NCBI RefSeq assembly: GCF_002080045.1
Contig: NZ_MUIN01000003.1
Span: forward strand, 379,501-443,500
Reading direction: 5' to 3'
Source of the DNA: Pseudomonas sp. Bc-h
GTDB lineage: Bacteria > Pseudomonadota > Gammaproteobacteria > Pseudomonadales > Pseudomonadaceae
Length of the DNA stretch: 64,000 bases
Part shown: positions 29,560 through 41,655 of the stretch, one piece after another
Layout: every line of letters begins with the position of its first letter
Position numbering within the stretch: the stretch's first letter is position 1
The notes under the pieces: model-generated
What the model was told of the DNA's origin: nothing
The model's database searches: none
The model's input: the letters and a program-made list of their open reading frames with translations, nothing else
Made by a program: the position numbers and the translations under genes

Positions 29560-31344
29560 TCAACGCTGCTCACTCTGCGGCGTCACTCGCAGCACTTCCT
29601 CCAGCGTCGTCAGCCCCGCCGCAACTTTCTGCGCGCCAGACAGCCGCAGACTGCGCATGCCATCCTTGAAACCCTGCCGACGTAGCGCCGTAAGGTCCAG
29701 ATCTGCCGTGATCAGCGATTTGACCGCATCGGACATCAACATGATTTCGTACACCCCGGCGCGCCCCCGATAGCCCGTGTCGCGGCATTCCGCGCAGCCC
29801 ACTGCCCGATGTGCCCCGCTTGGCACAGGCGCCTGCCAGGGTCGGGTCAGGGTCTGCCAGTCGACTTCATCGATCTCCATCGGCGCCTTGCAATGTGGAC
29901 ATAAGGTACGCACCAGCCGCTGGGCCATCACCCCGAGAATCGTCGCCTTGAGCAAGTAATGCGGCACGCCCAGTTCCAGCAGGCGGCTGATCGCACTCGG
30001 TGCATCGTTGGTATGCAGCGTCGAAAGCACCAAGTGACCGGTGAGCGCTGCCTGGATCGCCATTTCAGCGGTCTCAAGGTCGCGAATCTCGCCGATCATG
30101 ATGATGTCGGGGTCTTGCCGCATCAGCGCTCGTACGCCGCTGGCAAAGGTCAGGTCGATGTTGTGCTGGACCTGCATCTGGTTGAAGGCAGGCTCGACCA
30201 TCTCGATCGGATCTTCGATGGTGCAGAGGTTGACCTCCGACGTCGCCAGCTTCTTGAGCGTGGTGTACAGCGTCGTGGTCTTCCCGGAACCGGTCGGCCC
30301 CGTCACCAGAATGATGCCGTTGGGCTGATGCGTCATGCCTTCCCAGCGACGCAGGTCGTCGCCTGAAAACCCCAGCTGATCGAAGTCCTTAAGCAGCACT
30401 TCCGGGTCGAAGATCCTCATTACCATCTTCTCGCCGAATGCCGTGGGAAGCGTCGACAGACGCAGTTCCACTTCACCGCCATCCGGGGTCTTGGTCTTGA
30501 CCCGGCCATCCTGCGGTTTGCGCTTTTCGGCGACGTTCATCCGGCCCAGGCTTTTCAGGCGACTGGTCACCGCCATGGTCACCTGCGGTGGGAATTGATA
30601 GACGTTGTGCAACACGCCGTCGATGCGGAAGCGCACGGTGCCAGCTTCTCGGCGAGGCTCAATGTGAATATCGCTGGCGCGCTGTTGATAAGCGTATTGA
30701 AACAGCCAGTCGACGATGTTGACGATGTGCGCGTCGTTGGCATCGGGTTCCTGATCGCTCGCACCCAGTTTGAGCAGTTGCTCGAAGTTGCCCAGATTGC
30801 TCACTTTCTGATCAGTCGCGCTGGCGCCGCTGACCGATTTTGCCAGGCGGTAAAACTCGACCGCCAGTTTCTGCACGTCCACCGGGTTTGCGACTACACG
30901 CTTGATCGGCATTTTCAGGACGTGCATCAGGTCGGCTTCCCACGCCTTCACGTAAGGTTGCGCGCTGGCGATGGTCACTGCGTCGCGATCGACGGCCACG
31001 GCCAGAATCTTGTGGCGCTGGGCGAAGGCGTAGGACATCAACGGCGTGACGGCTGCCACGTTGATCTTCAGCGGGTCGATGCGCATGTACGGCTGGCCGG
31101 CTTGTTCGGCGAGCCAGGCGGTGAGGGTTTCCAGATCGAGCTTTTTGCCGGGGCGTTTCCGGTTGTCGAACTGCTGCGCGGCGATGAATTCCAGCGGATG
31201 GGTTTGCAGATTTTGCGCCGTGCGACGCAGGGTCAATGCGTATTCGGCATTGTCCTGATCGAGGTATTCCTGCGTGACCAGATCACGCAGGATTTCATTC
31301 AGATCCAGCCAGCGGTCCTGGGATGATGAGGCGAGGACGGACAT
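29560..31344 (-). CDS. GspE/PulE/PilB-family secretion or pilus ATPase
   Basis: 594 residues, hexameric traffic ATPase. An N-terminal MshEN-like region (residues ~60-180) precedes the catalytic domain with Walker A GPTGSGKTTTL (~348-358), Asp box and Walker B DPDIIMIGEIRDLE, and the zinc site LCPHC ... GCAECRDTGYRGRAG. No pseudopilin, secretin or inner-membrane platform genes are nearby, so its machine is encoded elsewhere. GspE and PilB cannot be separated from sequence alone. Confidence 0.88.
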   Translation of the reverse strand: MSVLASSSQDRWLDLNEILRDLVTQEYLDQDNAEYALTLRRTAQNLQTHPLEFIAAQQFDNRKRPGKKLDLETLTAWLAEQAGQPYMRIDPLKINVAAVTPLMSYAFAQRHKILAVAVDRDAVTIASAQPYVKAWEADLMHVLKMPIKRVVANPVDVQKLAVEFYRLAKSVSGASATDQKVSNLGNFEQLLKLGASDQEPDANDAHIVNIVDWLFQYAYQQRASDIHIEPRREAGTVRFRIDGVLHNVYQFPPQVTMAVTSRLKSLGRMNVAEKRKPQDGRVKTKTPDGGEVELRLSTLPTAFGEKMVMRIFDPEVLLKDFDQLGFSGDDLRRWEGMTHQPNGIILVTGPTGSGKTTTLYTTLKKLATSEVNLCTIEDPIEMVEPAFNQMQVQHNIDLTFASGVRALMRQDPDIIMIGEIRDLETAEMAIQAALTGHLVLSTLHTNDAPSAISRLLELGVPHYLLKATILGVMAQRLVRTLCPHCKAPMEIDEVDWQTLTRPWQAPVPSGAHRAVGCAECRDTGYRGRAGVYEIMLMSDAVKSLITADLDLTALRRQGFKDGMRSLRLSGAQKVAAGLTTLEEVLRVTPQSEQR

Positions 31345-31456
31345 GCAGGCTCCTTCGGACGAGACGGCTTACTTCGTGAGTAAGTAAGAGTAGTCCCAAG
31401 CGTGCCAGTTGTTGCGTCCTGCAGGTAGTGAAGCGTTGCCAATATTTTCGGCGTAC

Positions 31457-31804
31457 TCAACCGACAGCCAGTGAGACAGGCTCGGATAGGACGTGCAAAA
31501 CCCCGATCGGTTCCAGATCCACTGAGCAAACATTGACCAGGCTGCGCATTTTTTCGCCAATCACCTGCGCACGATGCCAGGTCATGCCGTCGACTTCTAC
31601 CTCGATCATCAGCATACCTTCCTGTTGCAACACGCTGACTTGCTGCGGGATCAGGTACTGCATGGCGAACAGGTTAAGCACCCGACAGATCAGGTCAGGC
31701 TCGGCCTCGGCGAGAATCTGAAAGCGCGACCGGCATTGGGCGTTGCTGACAGACCAGACGTCGGGGCGAAGCGGGGCGGAGCTGACTGATTCCAGATGCG
31801 ACAT
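31457..31804 (-). CDS. Small ACT-like protein divergent from an Lrp gene
   Basis: 115 residues. ATG 31,804 has CAGGAGAG seven bases upstream, so the longer open frame is not used. Residues ~35-100 follow the beta-alpha-beta-beta-alpha-beta plan of ACT/acetolactate-synthase small-subunit domains: DLICRVLNLFAMQYLIPQQVSVLQQEG, MLMIEVEVDGMTWHRAQVIGEKMRSLVNVCSVDLEP. This fold assignment is inference. It is divergent from the Lrp/AsnC gene, so a linked role in amino-acid sensing is plausible but unproven. Confidence 0.7.
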   Translation of the reverse strand: MSHLESVSSAPLRPDVWSVSNAQCRSRFQILAEAEPDLICRVLNLFAMQYLIPQQVSVLQQEGMLMIEVEVDGMTWHRAQVIGEKMRSLVNVCSVDLEPIGVLHVLSEPVSLAVG

Positions 31805-31966
31805 GCTGAACTCTCCTGTTTTCGTCGGCGGTATGCGATAGGGGCGACGAGCTGTTTGAGTGGAGATAGCTTTACATGCTGCAAAAGAAAATTCTGTTCT
31901 ATGATCGATTGAATTAACCTTTTCGCGACTTCTTAATGCGCCACTGTCAGGTATCAGGAATAACTT

Positions 31967-32437
31967 ATGCAAATCGAGCTGGATGCCTATGATCGCAAGA
32001 TTCTTGCGGTGCTTCAGGAGGACGCTTCTTTATCCAGCGCGCAAATTGCCGAGCAGGTAGGGCTTTCCCAATCGCCGTGCTGGCGCAGGATTCAGCGATT
32101 GAAGGATGAAGGGGTGATCCGTCGCCAGGTCACGCTGCTGGATCGCAAGAAAATCGGGCTTAACACGCAGATCTTCGCGGAAGTAAAACTCAACGCCCAC
32201 GGCCGCTCCAACTTCACGGAGTTCACCGAAGCGATTCGCGGATTTCCGGAGGTTCTGGAGTGCTATGTGTTGATGGGGTCGGTGGACTTTCTGCTGCGCA
32301 TCGTCACGCCGGACATCGAAGCGTATGAGCGGTTCTTCTTCGAAAAGCTGTCGCTGGTGCCGGGGATTCAGGAGGTGAATTCGACTGTGGCGCTGTCGGA
32401 AATCAAATCGACAACGAGTTTGCCAATCGTTCGCTGA
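31967..32437 (+). CDS. Lrp/AsnC family transcriptional regulator
   Basis: 156 residues. N-terminal HTH: LDAYDRKILAVLQEDASLSSAQIAEQVGLSQSPCWRRIQRLKDEGVI; C-terminal RAM/ACT-type effector domain: VLECYVLMGSVDFLLRIVTPDIEAYERFFFEKLSLVPGIQEVNSTVALSEIKSTTSLPI. Typical of regulators of amino-acid metabolism. Target genes unknown apart from the likely shared promoter region with the divergent small gene. Confidence 0.93.
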   Translation: MQIELDAYDRKILAVLQEDASLSSAQIAEQVGLSQSPCWRRIQRLKDEGVIRRQVTLLDRKKIGLNTQIFAEVKLNAHGRSNFTEFTEAIRGFPEVLECYVLMGSVDFLLRIVTPDIEAYERFFFEKLSLVPGIQEVNSTVALSEIKSTTSLPIVR

Positions 32438-32484
32438 GCGCATCCATTGTGCGCCGAATGGGATCTGTAAATCACATCTTTATC

Positions 32485-32556
32485 CCTGTAGCAGTCCGGC
32501 TTGCCGGCGGTAGCGATCTCAAGGGCGCCATCGCCGTAAAGCCAGACTGCTACAGG
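32485..32556. repeat. REP pair, family A
   Basis: Arms CTGTAGCAGTCCGGCTTGCC plus GGCGGTAGCGAT, and GCCATCGCCGTAAAGCC plus AGACTGCTACAG. In the convergent lrp-ygiF junction. Confidence 0.92.
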
Positions 32557-32570
32557 TAATGCAGCGCTGC

Positions 32571-33938
32571 TTAAATCTTCAACAACGTCTTCCACGCCCG
32601 GCTCTGCAGCACGGTGATGGTCTGTTGCACACGGGCTTCGAGGATTTCATCACTGATATCCAGATGCGCCAGTTGCTCGAGCTTGTTCATCTCGCCGTAC
32701 AGACGATCCAGCTCCGGCAGTTCCAGCGTGTGACGAGCATGGTGCAGCCAGACCTGGATGCGCTCGATACGCGGCAGTTGCTCGGCCAGATCTTCTGGTT
32801 GCTGCTGGTAGCGGGCCAGGTTCAGCGCGGTGGCCTCATCGCCCAGGAAGCGCGGTACCCAGCTGCTCAGCATCGCGTTGCCCTGACGGTTGCCACGGTT
32901 ATTGCGCTCGACGGTCCAGCTGCGCTCCATCAACCAGCGCGAGGTAGTCAGCGAGAACAGGCCCCAACGCGGGTCTTCCAGCTCTTCGATGAACTGCTCA
33001 TGCGCTGCCGCGCGCACGTCGCCATCTTCCTGACCGGCTTGAACCAGCGTGCGCCAGTCTTCGAGCAGGGCATCCAGCGCGGCACGCAGGTCGTGAGTGG
33101 TGGCGCGTGGAGCGGCCTGACCAAGGCTGCCGGTTATTGCGCGCAACTCGGCAAGCACTCCGACCCAGTCCTGCAACAGGCTCCAGTGGCCGTTGAAACG
33201 GTATTGCTCTGCCAGCCGCTGACTGCTGCCCAACAGGTACCAGGCCAGCGCGCTGTAAGCGTCGTCCACCGAGGTTTCGGCGTGCAGTTCCGGCGCTGGC
33301 AACTTGACCGAGTAGCTGCTGGCATCGAACAGGCGATAGCCGCGCTCGGCCTTGCTGATGTCGCAGGGCATCAGCGGCAGTTTCTCCGCCAGTTCGGCGG
33401 CCAGCTCCAGCAATGCGGCCGGCTCGCCTTCGCGCAGTTCCAGCTCCAGCTCGCAGATTTCTTCTTTCTGCTTGCCGACGATGACATTGCCCAGATCCAG
33501 CGCAGCCTCGATCACCACCTTGGATTTACCACGACCCCAGGCAATCTCGGCCTTTTCACGGACGAAATCGGTGGTGAACAGTGGCTTGATGGTTTTCTTG
33601 TCCAGGTCCGCCAGGTGCTCGGGCCAGCATTCGCCGTCGAGCTTTTTGAGGTCCAGCTTGGCCTTGGGCACGTCCCAGTTGTACTCGTTGCGCTCAGACA
33701 AGCCTGCCACGCTCTGGCCTCGGGTCTTGAGCGTCTGGATGATCGCGTCGCCATCACGGCGCAGGCGCAGGGCGACCTTGGCATGAGCGAGCTCGCGCTC
33801 TGGGGTGTCGAAGTACTGGTTGAATAGCTCCAGCCGCTCCCAGCCACTTTTGTTGCGCTTTTTCAGCAACGGATGCTCGCGCAGGGCAATGAGGGTTTCG
33901 CGGCTGACGCGGAGTTTGATTTCGGTTTCTTTCTGCAT
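32571..33938 (-). CDS. ygiF: CYTH-CHAD inorganic triphosphatase (YgiF-like)
   Basis: 455 residues. N-terminal CYTH triphosphate tunnel domain begins with the ExExK signature (ETEIKL, residues 4-9) and continues FDTPERELAHAKVALRLRRDGD. The C-terminal CHAD helical domain (residues ~215-455) has many conserved basic residues (LHHARHTLELPELDRLYGEMN). Enzymes of this form hydrolyse inorganic triphosphate, and CHAD domains bind polyphosphate. Cytosolic, monocistronic. Confidence 0.92.
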   Translation of the reverse strand: MQKETEIKLRVSRETLIALREHPLLKKRNKSGWERLELFNQYFDTPERELAHAKVALRLRRDGDAIIQTLKTRGQSVAGLSERNEYNWDVPKAKLDLKKLDGECWPEHLADLDKKTIKPLFTTDFVREKAEIAWGRGKSKVVIEAALDLGNVIVGKQKEEICELELELREGEPAALLELAAELAEKLPLMPCDISKAERGYRLFDASSYSVKLPAPELHAETSVDDAYSALAWYLLGSSQRLAEQYRFNGHWSLLQDWVGVLAELRAITGSLGQAAPRATTHDLRAALDALLEDWRTLVQAGQEDGDVRAAAHEQFIEELEDPRWGLFSLTTSRWLMERSWTVERNNRGNRQGNAMLSSWVPRFLGDEATALNLARYQQQPEDLAEQLPRIERIQVWLHHARHTLELPELDRLYGEMNKLEQLAHLDISDEILEARVQQTITVLQSRAWKTLLKI

Positions 33939-34102
33939 GGCCGGGAATCCAGGCGCTCTATCGCTGATAAACGGGGGGCGCAGCCGGAATCGACACAGCT
34001 GCGTGGGTCGTGCAGTGTACAGGACATCACCCGTGACAGTTTATTCCAGCTGTCCAATCACCCTATGATGGGGCGTGTCGTACCTGTACCGAGGAGTCGC
34101 CC

Positions 34103-35251
34103 ATGCCGTTACCGTCCATGAAAGACCAGTTTGCGGCTCTAATCGCCGCGCCTTCGGTGAGTTGTACGCAACCTTCGCTGGATCAATCCAACCGCGCGGT
34201 CATTGATCTGCTCGCCGGGTGGCTCGGCGACTTGGGTTTTGCCTGTGATATCCAGCAGGTCAGCCCCGGCAAGTTCAATCTTCTGGCCACCTACGGAACG
34301 GGTCCCGGCGGCTTGGTGCTGTCCGGTCATAGCGATACGGTCCCTTATGACGACGCATTGTGGAAGACCGATCCACTGAAGCTGACAGAAGTCGACGGCA
34401 GGTGGTTAGGACTTGGCAGTTGCGACATGAAAGGCTTTTTCGCACTGGCAATCGAAGCCTTGCAGCCCTTGCTGGATAAACCCTTCAAGCAGCCGTTGAT
34501 CATTCTGGCGACCTGCGACGAAGAAAGCTCGATGTCCGGTGCCAAAGCTCTGGCCGCTGCTGGCGGTACCCTCGGCAGGGCGGCGGTGATTGGCGAACCC
34601 ACTGGCTTGAAGCCGATTCGCCTGCACAAAGGCGTGATGATGGAGCGCATCGAGATTCTCGGGCGCAGTGGCCATTCGTCGGACCCAAGCCTTGGCCACA
34701 GCGCGCTGGAGGCCATGTACGACGCCATTGGCGCGCTCAAGAATCTGCGTCAACAGTGGCAGGAGAAGTATCGCAATCCTCAGTTCAGCGTGCCTGCACC
34801 GACAATGAACTTCGGCTGCATCCATGGCGGCGACAACCCCAACCGGATTTGCGGCCAGTGCTCGCTGGAGTTCGATCTGCGTCCGCTGCCGGGCATGGAT
34901 CCGGAAATGCTGCGTTCGGCGATCCGGCAGAAGCTACAGCCGCTGGCTGAACTGCATCAGGTGAAGATCGATTACGCGCCGCTGTTCTCGGAAGTCGCAC
35001 CCTTCGAACAAAACGCCGATGCGGAACTGGTTCGGGTTGCCGAGCGTCTGACAGGTCATACGGCCGAAGCAGTGGCATTTGGCACCGAAGCGCCTTATCT
35101 TCAGCGCCTTGGTTGCGAGACGATCGTGTTGGGCCCCGGCGACATCGCCTGCGCGCATCAGCCGGGCGAATATCTCGAAATGTCACGTTTGCAGCCTACA
35201 GTGCGTCTATTGCGTCAGTTGATCGAACATTACTGCCTGGCCGCCCCTTGA
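34103..35251 (+). CDS. argE: Acetylornithine deacetylase
   Basis: 382 residues, M20 metallopeptidase family. Zinc ligands and catalytic acids in LVLSGHSDTVPYDD, LGSCDMKGFFALAIEAL and ATCDEESSMSGA; dimerisation domain GRSGHSSDPSLGHSALEAM. It releases ornithine from N-acetylornithine. GAGGAG precedes ATG 34,103. It is followed by argA; arginine synthesis in pseudomonads also uses the cyclic ArgJ route, so ArgE may be partly redundant. Confidence 0.93.
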   Translation: MPLPSMKDQFAALIAAPSVSCTQPSLDQSNRAVIDLLAGWLGDLGFACDIQQVSPGKFNLLATYGTGPGGLVLSGHSDTVPYDDALWKTDPLKLTEVDGRWLGLGSCDMKGFFALAIEALQPLLDKPFKQPLIILATCDEESSMSGAKALAAAGGTLGRAAVIGEPTGLKPIRLHKGVMMERIEILGRSGHSSDPSLGHSALEAMYDAIGALKNLRQQWQEKYRNPQFSVPAPTMNFGCIHGGDNPNRICGQCSLEFDLRPLPGMDPEMLRSAIRQKLQPLAELHQVKIDYAPLFSEVAPFEQNADAELVRVAERLTGHTAEAVAFGTEAPYLQRLGCETIVLGPGDIACAHQPGEYLEMSRLQPTVRLLRQLIEHYCLAAP

Positions 35252-35403
35252 ATGCCCCGTGAGCGCTGTCGTGTGAGACAGCCCCACTTTCTGAATCAGA
35301 CTAGAAGGAGAGTACGCGTGTTGCGATGCCTGTTCCGACGATAAAGCTCATGCCGTTGTGAGTGCTTTCACCCTTCGTCCATCTTCTACAGGCTCTTTCG
35401 GAT

Positions 35404-36702
35404 ATGCCCGATTACGTCAATTGGCTCCGCCACGCGTCTCCCTACATCAATGCCCACCGGGATTGCACCTTCATCGTCATGCTCCCGGGCGACGGCATCG
35501 ACCACCCCAATTTCGGCAATATCGTTCACGACCTCGTGCTGCTGCACAGTCTGGGTGTTCGTCTGGTACTGGTTCACGGTTCACGTCCGCAAATCGAAAG
35601 CCGTCTGGAAGCCCGCGGGATCACGCCGCATTTCCACCGCGAACTGCGCGTCACCGATGCCGCCACTCTTGAGTGCGTCATCGACGCCGTAGGCGCACTA
35701 CGCATTGCCATCGAAGCGCGTCTGTCGATGGACATGGCGGCTTCGCCGATGCAGGGCTCGCGTCTGCGCGTGACGGGCGGCAACTTCGTCACGGCGCGCC
35801 CGATTGGCGTGCTTGAGGGCGTTGATTATCAACACACTGGCGAAGTGCGCCGGATCGACCGCAAGGGTATCAATCGTCTGCTCGACGAACGCTCTATCGT
35901 GCTGCTGTCGCCGCTGGGCTACTCGCCTACCGGTGAAATCTTCAACCTCGCCTGCGAAGACGTCGCCACCCGCGCCGCCATCGACCTGGGTGCAGAGAAG
36001 CTGCTGCTGTTCGGCGCCGAGTCTGGCTTGCTGGACGAGCAGGGGCGTCTGGTCCGTGAGCTGCGTCCGCAGCAGGTTCCGGCGCACCTTCAGCGCTTGG
36101 GTAGCAACTATCAGGCAGAGCTGCTTGATTCGGCGGCGCAGGCCTGTCGCGGCGGCGTGGCGCGCAGCCATATCGTCAGTTACGCCGAAGACGGCGCTCT
36201 GCTGTCCGAGCTGTTCACCCGCGCGGGTGGCGGCACGCTGGTCGCCCAGGAGCAGTTCGAGCTGGTGCGTGAGGCGTCGATTGGTGATGTCGGTGGTTTG
36301 ATCGACCTGATCACGCCGCTGGAAGAGCAGGGCATTCTGGTGCGTCGCTCACGTGAGGTACTGGAGCGCGAGATCGAGCAGTTCAGCGTGGTGGAGCGCG
36401 AAGGGCTGATCATTGCTTGCGCAGCGTTGTACCCGATTGCCGATTCCGAGACAGGCGAACTGGCGTGTCTGGCGGTGAACCCCGAATACCGTCATGGCGG
36501 GCGCGGCGATGAGCTGCTAGAGCGTATCGAGGAGCGCGCACGGGCGCAGGGCTTGAAGACGTTGTTCGTACTCACGACGCGCACGGCCCATTGGTTCCGT
36601 GAGCGCGGCTTTGAGCCGAGCAGCGTCGACCGCCTGCCTAGCGCTCGGGCATCGCTCTACAACTATCAGCGAAATTCGAAGATTTTCGAGAAGGCGATTT
36701 GA
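35404..36702 (+). CDS. argA: Amino-acid N-acetyltransferase (N-acetylglutamate synthase)
   Basis: 432 residues. N-terminal amino-acid-kinase-like domain (RLVLVHGSRPQIE, GSRLRVTGGNFVTARP) that binds arginine for feedback inhibition, and a C-terminal GNAT domain (ELACLAVNPEYRHGGRGDELLERIEERA, LFVLTTRTAHWFRERGF). First step of arginine synthesis. ATG 35,404 gives the standard MPDYVNWLRHASPYIN start; the open frame begins 14 codons earlier. The ribosome site is weak. Confidence 0.95.
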   Translation: MPDYVNWLRHASPYINAHRDCTFIVMLPGDGIDHPNFGNIVHDLVLLHSLGVRLVLVHGSRPQIESRLEARGITPHFHRELRVTDAATLECVIDAVGALRIAIEARLSMDMAASPMQGSRLRVTGGNFVTARPIGVLEGVDYQHTGEVRRIDRKGINRLLDERSIVLLSPLGYSPTGEIFNLACEDVATRAAIDLGAEKLLLFGAESGLLDEQGRLVRELRPQQVPAHLQRLGSNYQAELLDSAAQACRGGVARSHIVSYAEDGALLSELFTRAGGGTLVAQEQFELVREASIGDVGGLIDLITPLEEQGILVRRSREVLEREIEQFSVVEREGLIIACAALYPIADSETGELACLAVNPEYRHGGRGDELLERIEERARAQGLKTLFVLTTRTAHWFRERGFEPSSVDRLPSARASLYNYQRNSKIFEKAI

Positions 36703-36747
36703 GGGCGTTCCTGTCTGACTCGGATTCAGCGTCGACTCGACATTAAC

Positions 36748-36838
36748 GTGGGAGGGAGCTTGCTCGCGAGGAGGTAGGTACAGGCGATAGGGTTACATCG
36801 GCCGTACGGTAATCTTCGCGAGCAGGCTCCCTCCCGCG
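36748..36838. repeat. REP pair, family B
   Basis: Left arm GTGGGAGGGAGCTTGCTCGC, right arm TTCGCGAGCAGGCTCCCTCC, about 50 bases apart, in the convergent argA-gshA junction. This is the best-conserved family-B copy in the window. Confidence 0.92.
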
Positions 36839-36882
36839 GTTTGAATCAGCGCCCTGCCAGAGAAGGGCGCGGCGCCGTTTGA

Positions 36883-38469
36883 TCAGTTACTGATCTTCAG
36901 AATGCTCGCCTGATAGGCACCGACAAAGGTGTCGAAATCCACCGGTTCTTCGTTCTGCTCCATTTCGGACTGCTGCGCCAGGGACTCACGGGCCTTGGTT
37001 TCAAAGCTCGCCTGATCCTCGGTGCTCAATGGCCGGCTGCGGAAGTAATCGGCATGTACTTGCGCCTGACGCAACGAGAACGCGGTGAAGCCTTCCTTGT
37101 GTTCGGTCATGGCTGCCAGCACTTGGGCCGAAGGCGTCAGCGACGAATCGGCGACTTTCGCACGCTGAACGACCAGTGACTTGGCGTGCTCGTCGATACC
37201 CTGGCTCTGGTCCAGCAGATTGATGATCGGCTCGATCTTGTCGAGCAACTCGTTAGCCCATTCTTTCAGGTCAATGGTCGCGGTGTTGCGGCTCAGTTGC
37301 AGCCCCGGACGACGACCTTCCTTGACCACGGTCAGGAAGTTGCTGCTGGCGTTGCCGCATTCGCAGTCGGCCAGTTGCGGGCTTTCCTGCAGGGCGCAGA
37401 ACAGAACGAAGGCATCAATGAAGCGCGACTGCTGCAGATCGATACCGACCGGCAGGAACGGGTTGATGTCCAGGCAGCGCACTTCGACGTACTGCACGCC
37501 ACGGGCTACCAAAGCCTGAATCGGACGTTCGCCGGAATAGGTGACCCGCTTGGGTCGAATGGTCGAGTAGTACTCGTTTTCGATCTGCAGAACATTGGTA
37601 TTGAGCTGAATCCACTCACCGTCCTTGTGCGTGCCGATTTCGACATAGGGTGCGTAGGGCGTTGCCACCGCTTTGCGCAGGCTGTCGGTGTAGGTCAGCA
37701 GGTCGTTGTAGCACGGCGTCAGGTCAGCTTGGGCATTGCTCTGGTAACCCAGGTCGCTCATGCGCAGGCTCGTGGCGTACGGCAGGTACAGCGTGTCGGC
37801 GTCGAACTGCTCAAGCTGATGCGAGCGGCCGCGCAGGAAGCTGGCGTCCAGCGCCGGCGATGCGCCGAACAAATACATCAGCAGCCAGCTGTAGCGACGG
37901 AAGTTGCGGATCAGGCCGATGTAGCTCTCGGACTGGAAGTCGCGGTCGCTGCCTTCGAAAGCTTCGGTTTGTTTGAGTACTGGCCAGATCGCTTCCGGCA
38001 GAGAGAAGTTGTAGTGAATGCCGGCAATGCATTGCATCGTCTTGCCGTAGCGCAGCGCCAGGCCCTGACGATAGACGTACTTGAGCTTGCCGATGTTGGA
38101 GGTGCCGTAATAGGCGATCGGGATGTCTTCTTCGGCCGGCAACGGGCACGGCATCGAAGGGCTCCAGATGTACTCGCTGCCCAGCTTGCTGTAGGCGAAA
38201 CGGTGGATTTTTTCCAGGCTATCCAGCGTCTCCGCCGGATTGGTCAGCGCCGGAGTGATGAACTCAAGCAATGACTCGGAGTAATCCGTGGTGATCTGAT
38301 CGTTGGTCAGCGCAGAGCCCAAGGCCTCTGGATGCGGTGTCTGGGCCAGACGACCTTCGCCTGTAACGCGCAGGCATTCACGCTCGATACCGTGCAGGCA
38401 CTTCTCCAGGAGGGAGAGGTGACGGGGCTCGCCAAGCAGGGCCAGGCGGCGGTTGAGAAGTTCGCTCAA
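36883..38469 (-). CDS. gshA: Glutamate-cysteine ligase
   Basis: 528 residues, gamma-proteobacterial GshA type. It makes gamma-glutamylcysteine, the first step to glutathione. Marks include [39 protein letters not shown], and [20 protein letters not shown] at 38,469 is chosen as start because AAGGAA lies six bases upstream and it gives the family's M-S-x-L-L-x-RRLALLG start. A GTG at 38,484 would absorb that ribosome site. Convergent with argA. Confidence 0.93.
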   Translation of the reverse strand: MSELLNRRLALLGEPRHLSLLEKCLHGIERECLRVTGEGRLAQTPHPEALGSALTNDQITTDYSESLLEFITPALTNPAETLDSLEKIHRFAYSKLGSEYIWSPSMPCPLPAEEDIPIAYYGTSNIGKLKYVYRQGLALRYGKTMQCIAGIHYNFSLPEAIWPVLKQTEAFEGSDRDFQSESYIGLIRNFRRYSWLLMYLFGASPALDASFLRGRSHQLEQFDADTLYLPYATSLRMSDLGYQSNAQADLTPCYNDLLTYTDSLRKAVATPYAPYVEIGTHKDGEWIQLNTNVLQIENEYYSTIRPKRVTYSGERPIQALVARGVQYVEVRCLDINPFLPVGIDLQQSRFIDAFVLFCALQESPQLADCECGNASSNFLTVVKEGRRPGLQLSRNTATIDLKEWANELLDKIEPIINLLDQSQGIDEHAKSLVVQRAKVADSSLTPSAQVLAAMTEHKEGFTAFSLRQAQVHADYFRSRPLSTEDQASFETKARESLAQQSEMEQNEEPVDFDTFVGAYQASILKISN

Positions 38470-38613
38470 GTTGGATTCCTTCACGCGTCAGTCGGCCCTA
38501 TATGGGGGCGATATGGCGGTCTACAAGGGTGAAGAAAGGAACTGGCGTTTTCGCCTCGTTTTTGGTCCGAACGCCGATGCCCGTCGCTGATTGATCCCAC
38601 AGGGAAATCAGAA

Positions 38614-38644
38614 AATTTCGACACTGATACACAGTGCCGAAATT
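38614..38644 (-). terminator. Inverted repeat after the tex-thioesterase unit
   Basis: AATTTCGaCACTG and CAGTGcCGAAATT form a 13-bp stem with one mismatch and a 5-base loop. On the minus strand it follows the thioesterase stop by 22 bases and is continued by TTTTCTGATTT, so it can act as a terminator. It also lies 145 bases upstream of the gshA start. Confidence 0.6.
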
Positions 38645-38666
38645 AACCCATATCCCTATCGGACAG

Positions 38667-39049
38667 CTAGACGATCGCGAACGTGCCTTGCGCTTTCGCG
38701 ACCAGCTTGTCGTCCTGGCGCACTTCGGCTTCGACCACCAGCGTACGCCGCCCGGCATGCAGCACCGTGCCGATGCAAGTCACTTCGCCGTCCGGAACAC
38801 CGCGTACGTAGTTGATCTTGCACTCCACAGTCACGCTTTGCTTGTCGAAGCCATGGGAGCTGGAACAGGCCAGCCCCATGGCGATATCGACCAGGCTGAA
38901 CAGCGCGCCGCCGTGCATCACGTTGCCGCGATTGCGCAAATGCGGTTCCAGCGCCAGCGTGACCTCGGCGACACCGTCGCCCAGCCGCACCAGTTTGCAG
39001 CCCAGTGTCTTGAAATAGGCGCTCTCGGTCAGGCCTTCCGGGATTTCCA

Positions 39050-39050
<1 letters not shown>
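38667..39050 (-). CDS. PaaI-type hotdog thioesterase
   Basis: 127 residues, single hotdog fold. The signature is NRGNVMHGGALFSLVDIAMGLACS, with the catalytic Asp in the helix, followed by VTVECKINYVRGVPDGEVTCIGTVLHAGRRTLVVEAEV. Acyl-CoA thioesterase, substrate unknown. It starts within the tex stop codon (TGATG), so it is coupled to tex. Confidence 0.9.
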
Positions 39051-41374
<2,324 letters not shown>

Positions 41375-41459
41375 AAAACCACCTGGCAAATGTGTGTGCA
41401 AAAAATCAGCTGCTGGCGAACCGCCGCAAGCGAGTGTTGCCTGACCTTGAGGGCGGCGC

Positions 41460-41465
41460 ATTATA
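41460..41465 (-). promoter_or_regulatory. Probable -10 of tex
   Basis: A perfect TATAAT on the minus strand, about 85 bases before the tex ATG and preceded by TGGG. The -35 position has no good match, so the promoter is inferred from the -10 and its position in the tex/amgR divergent region. Confidence 0.5.
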
Positions 41466-41655
41466 CCCAGTGAACCCCGATTAGGGGACCGCCCTGTCAG
41501 ATGCCGCAAAAGCGCCTGTGTGGTCACAACCGCGGCATTCGCAAAGCCGCGAAGCAGAGCACCAGTGGCGGCTCAGGAAAAATCTGCTAACAATGCACAC
41601 GGTGCGCATCACAGCAGCTACGCCATAATGCGCGCCGAGATCAAAGGAGCTTCCA

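Noticed and set aside
32559..33827. 422-codon open frame opposite the CYTH-CHAD gene
   Set aside because: Shadow of ygiF; no start signals and no family resemblance.
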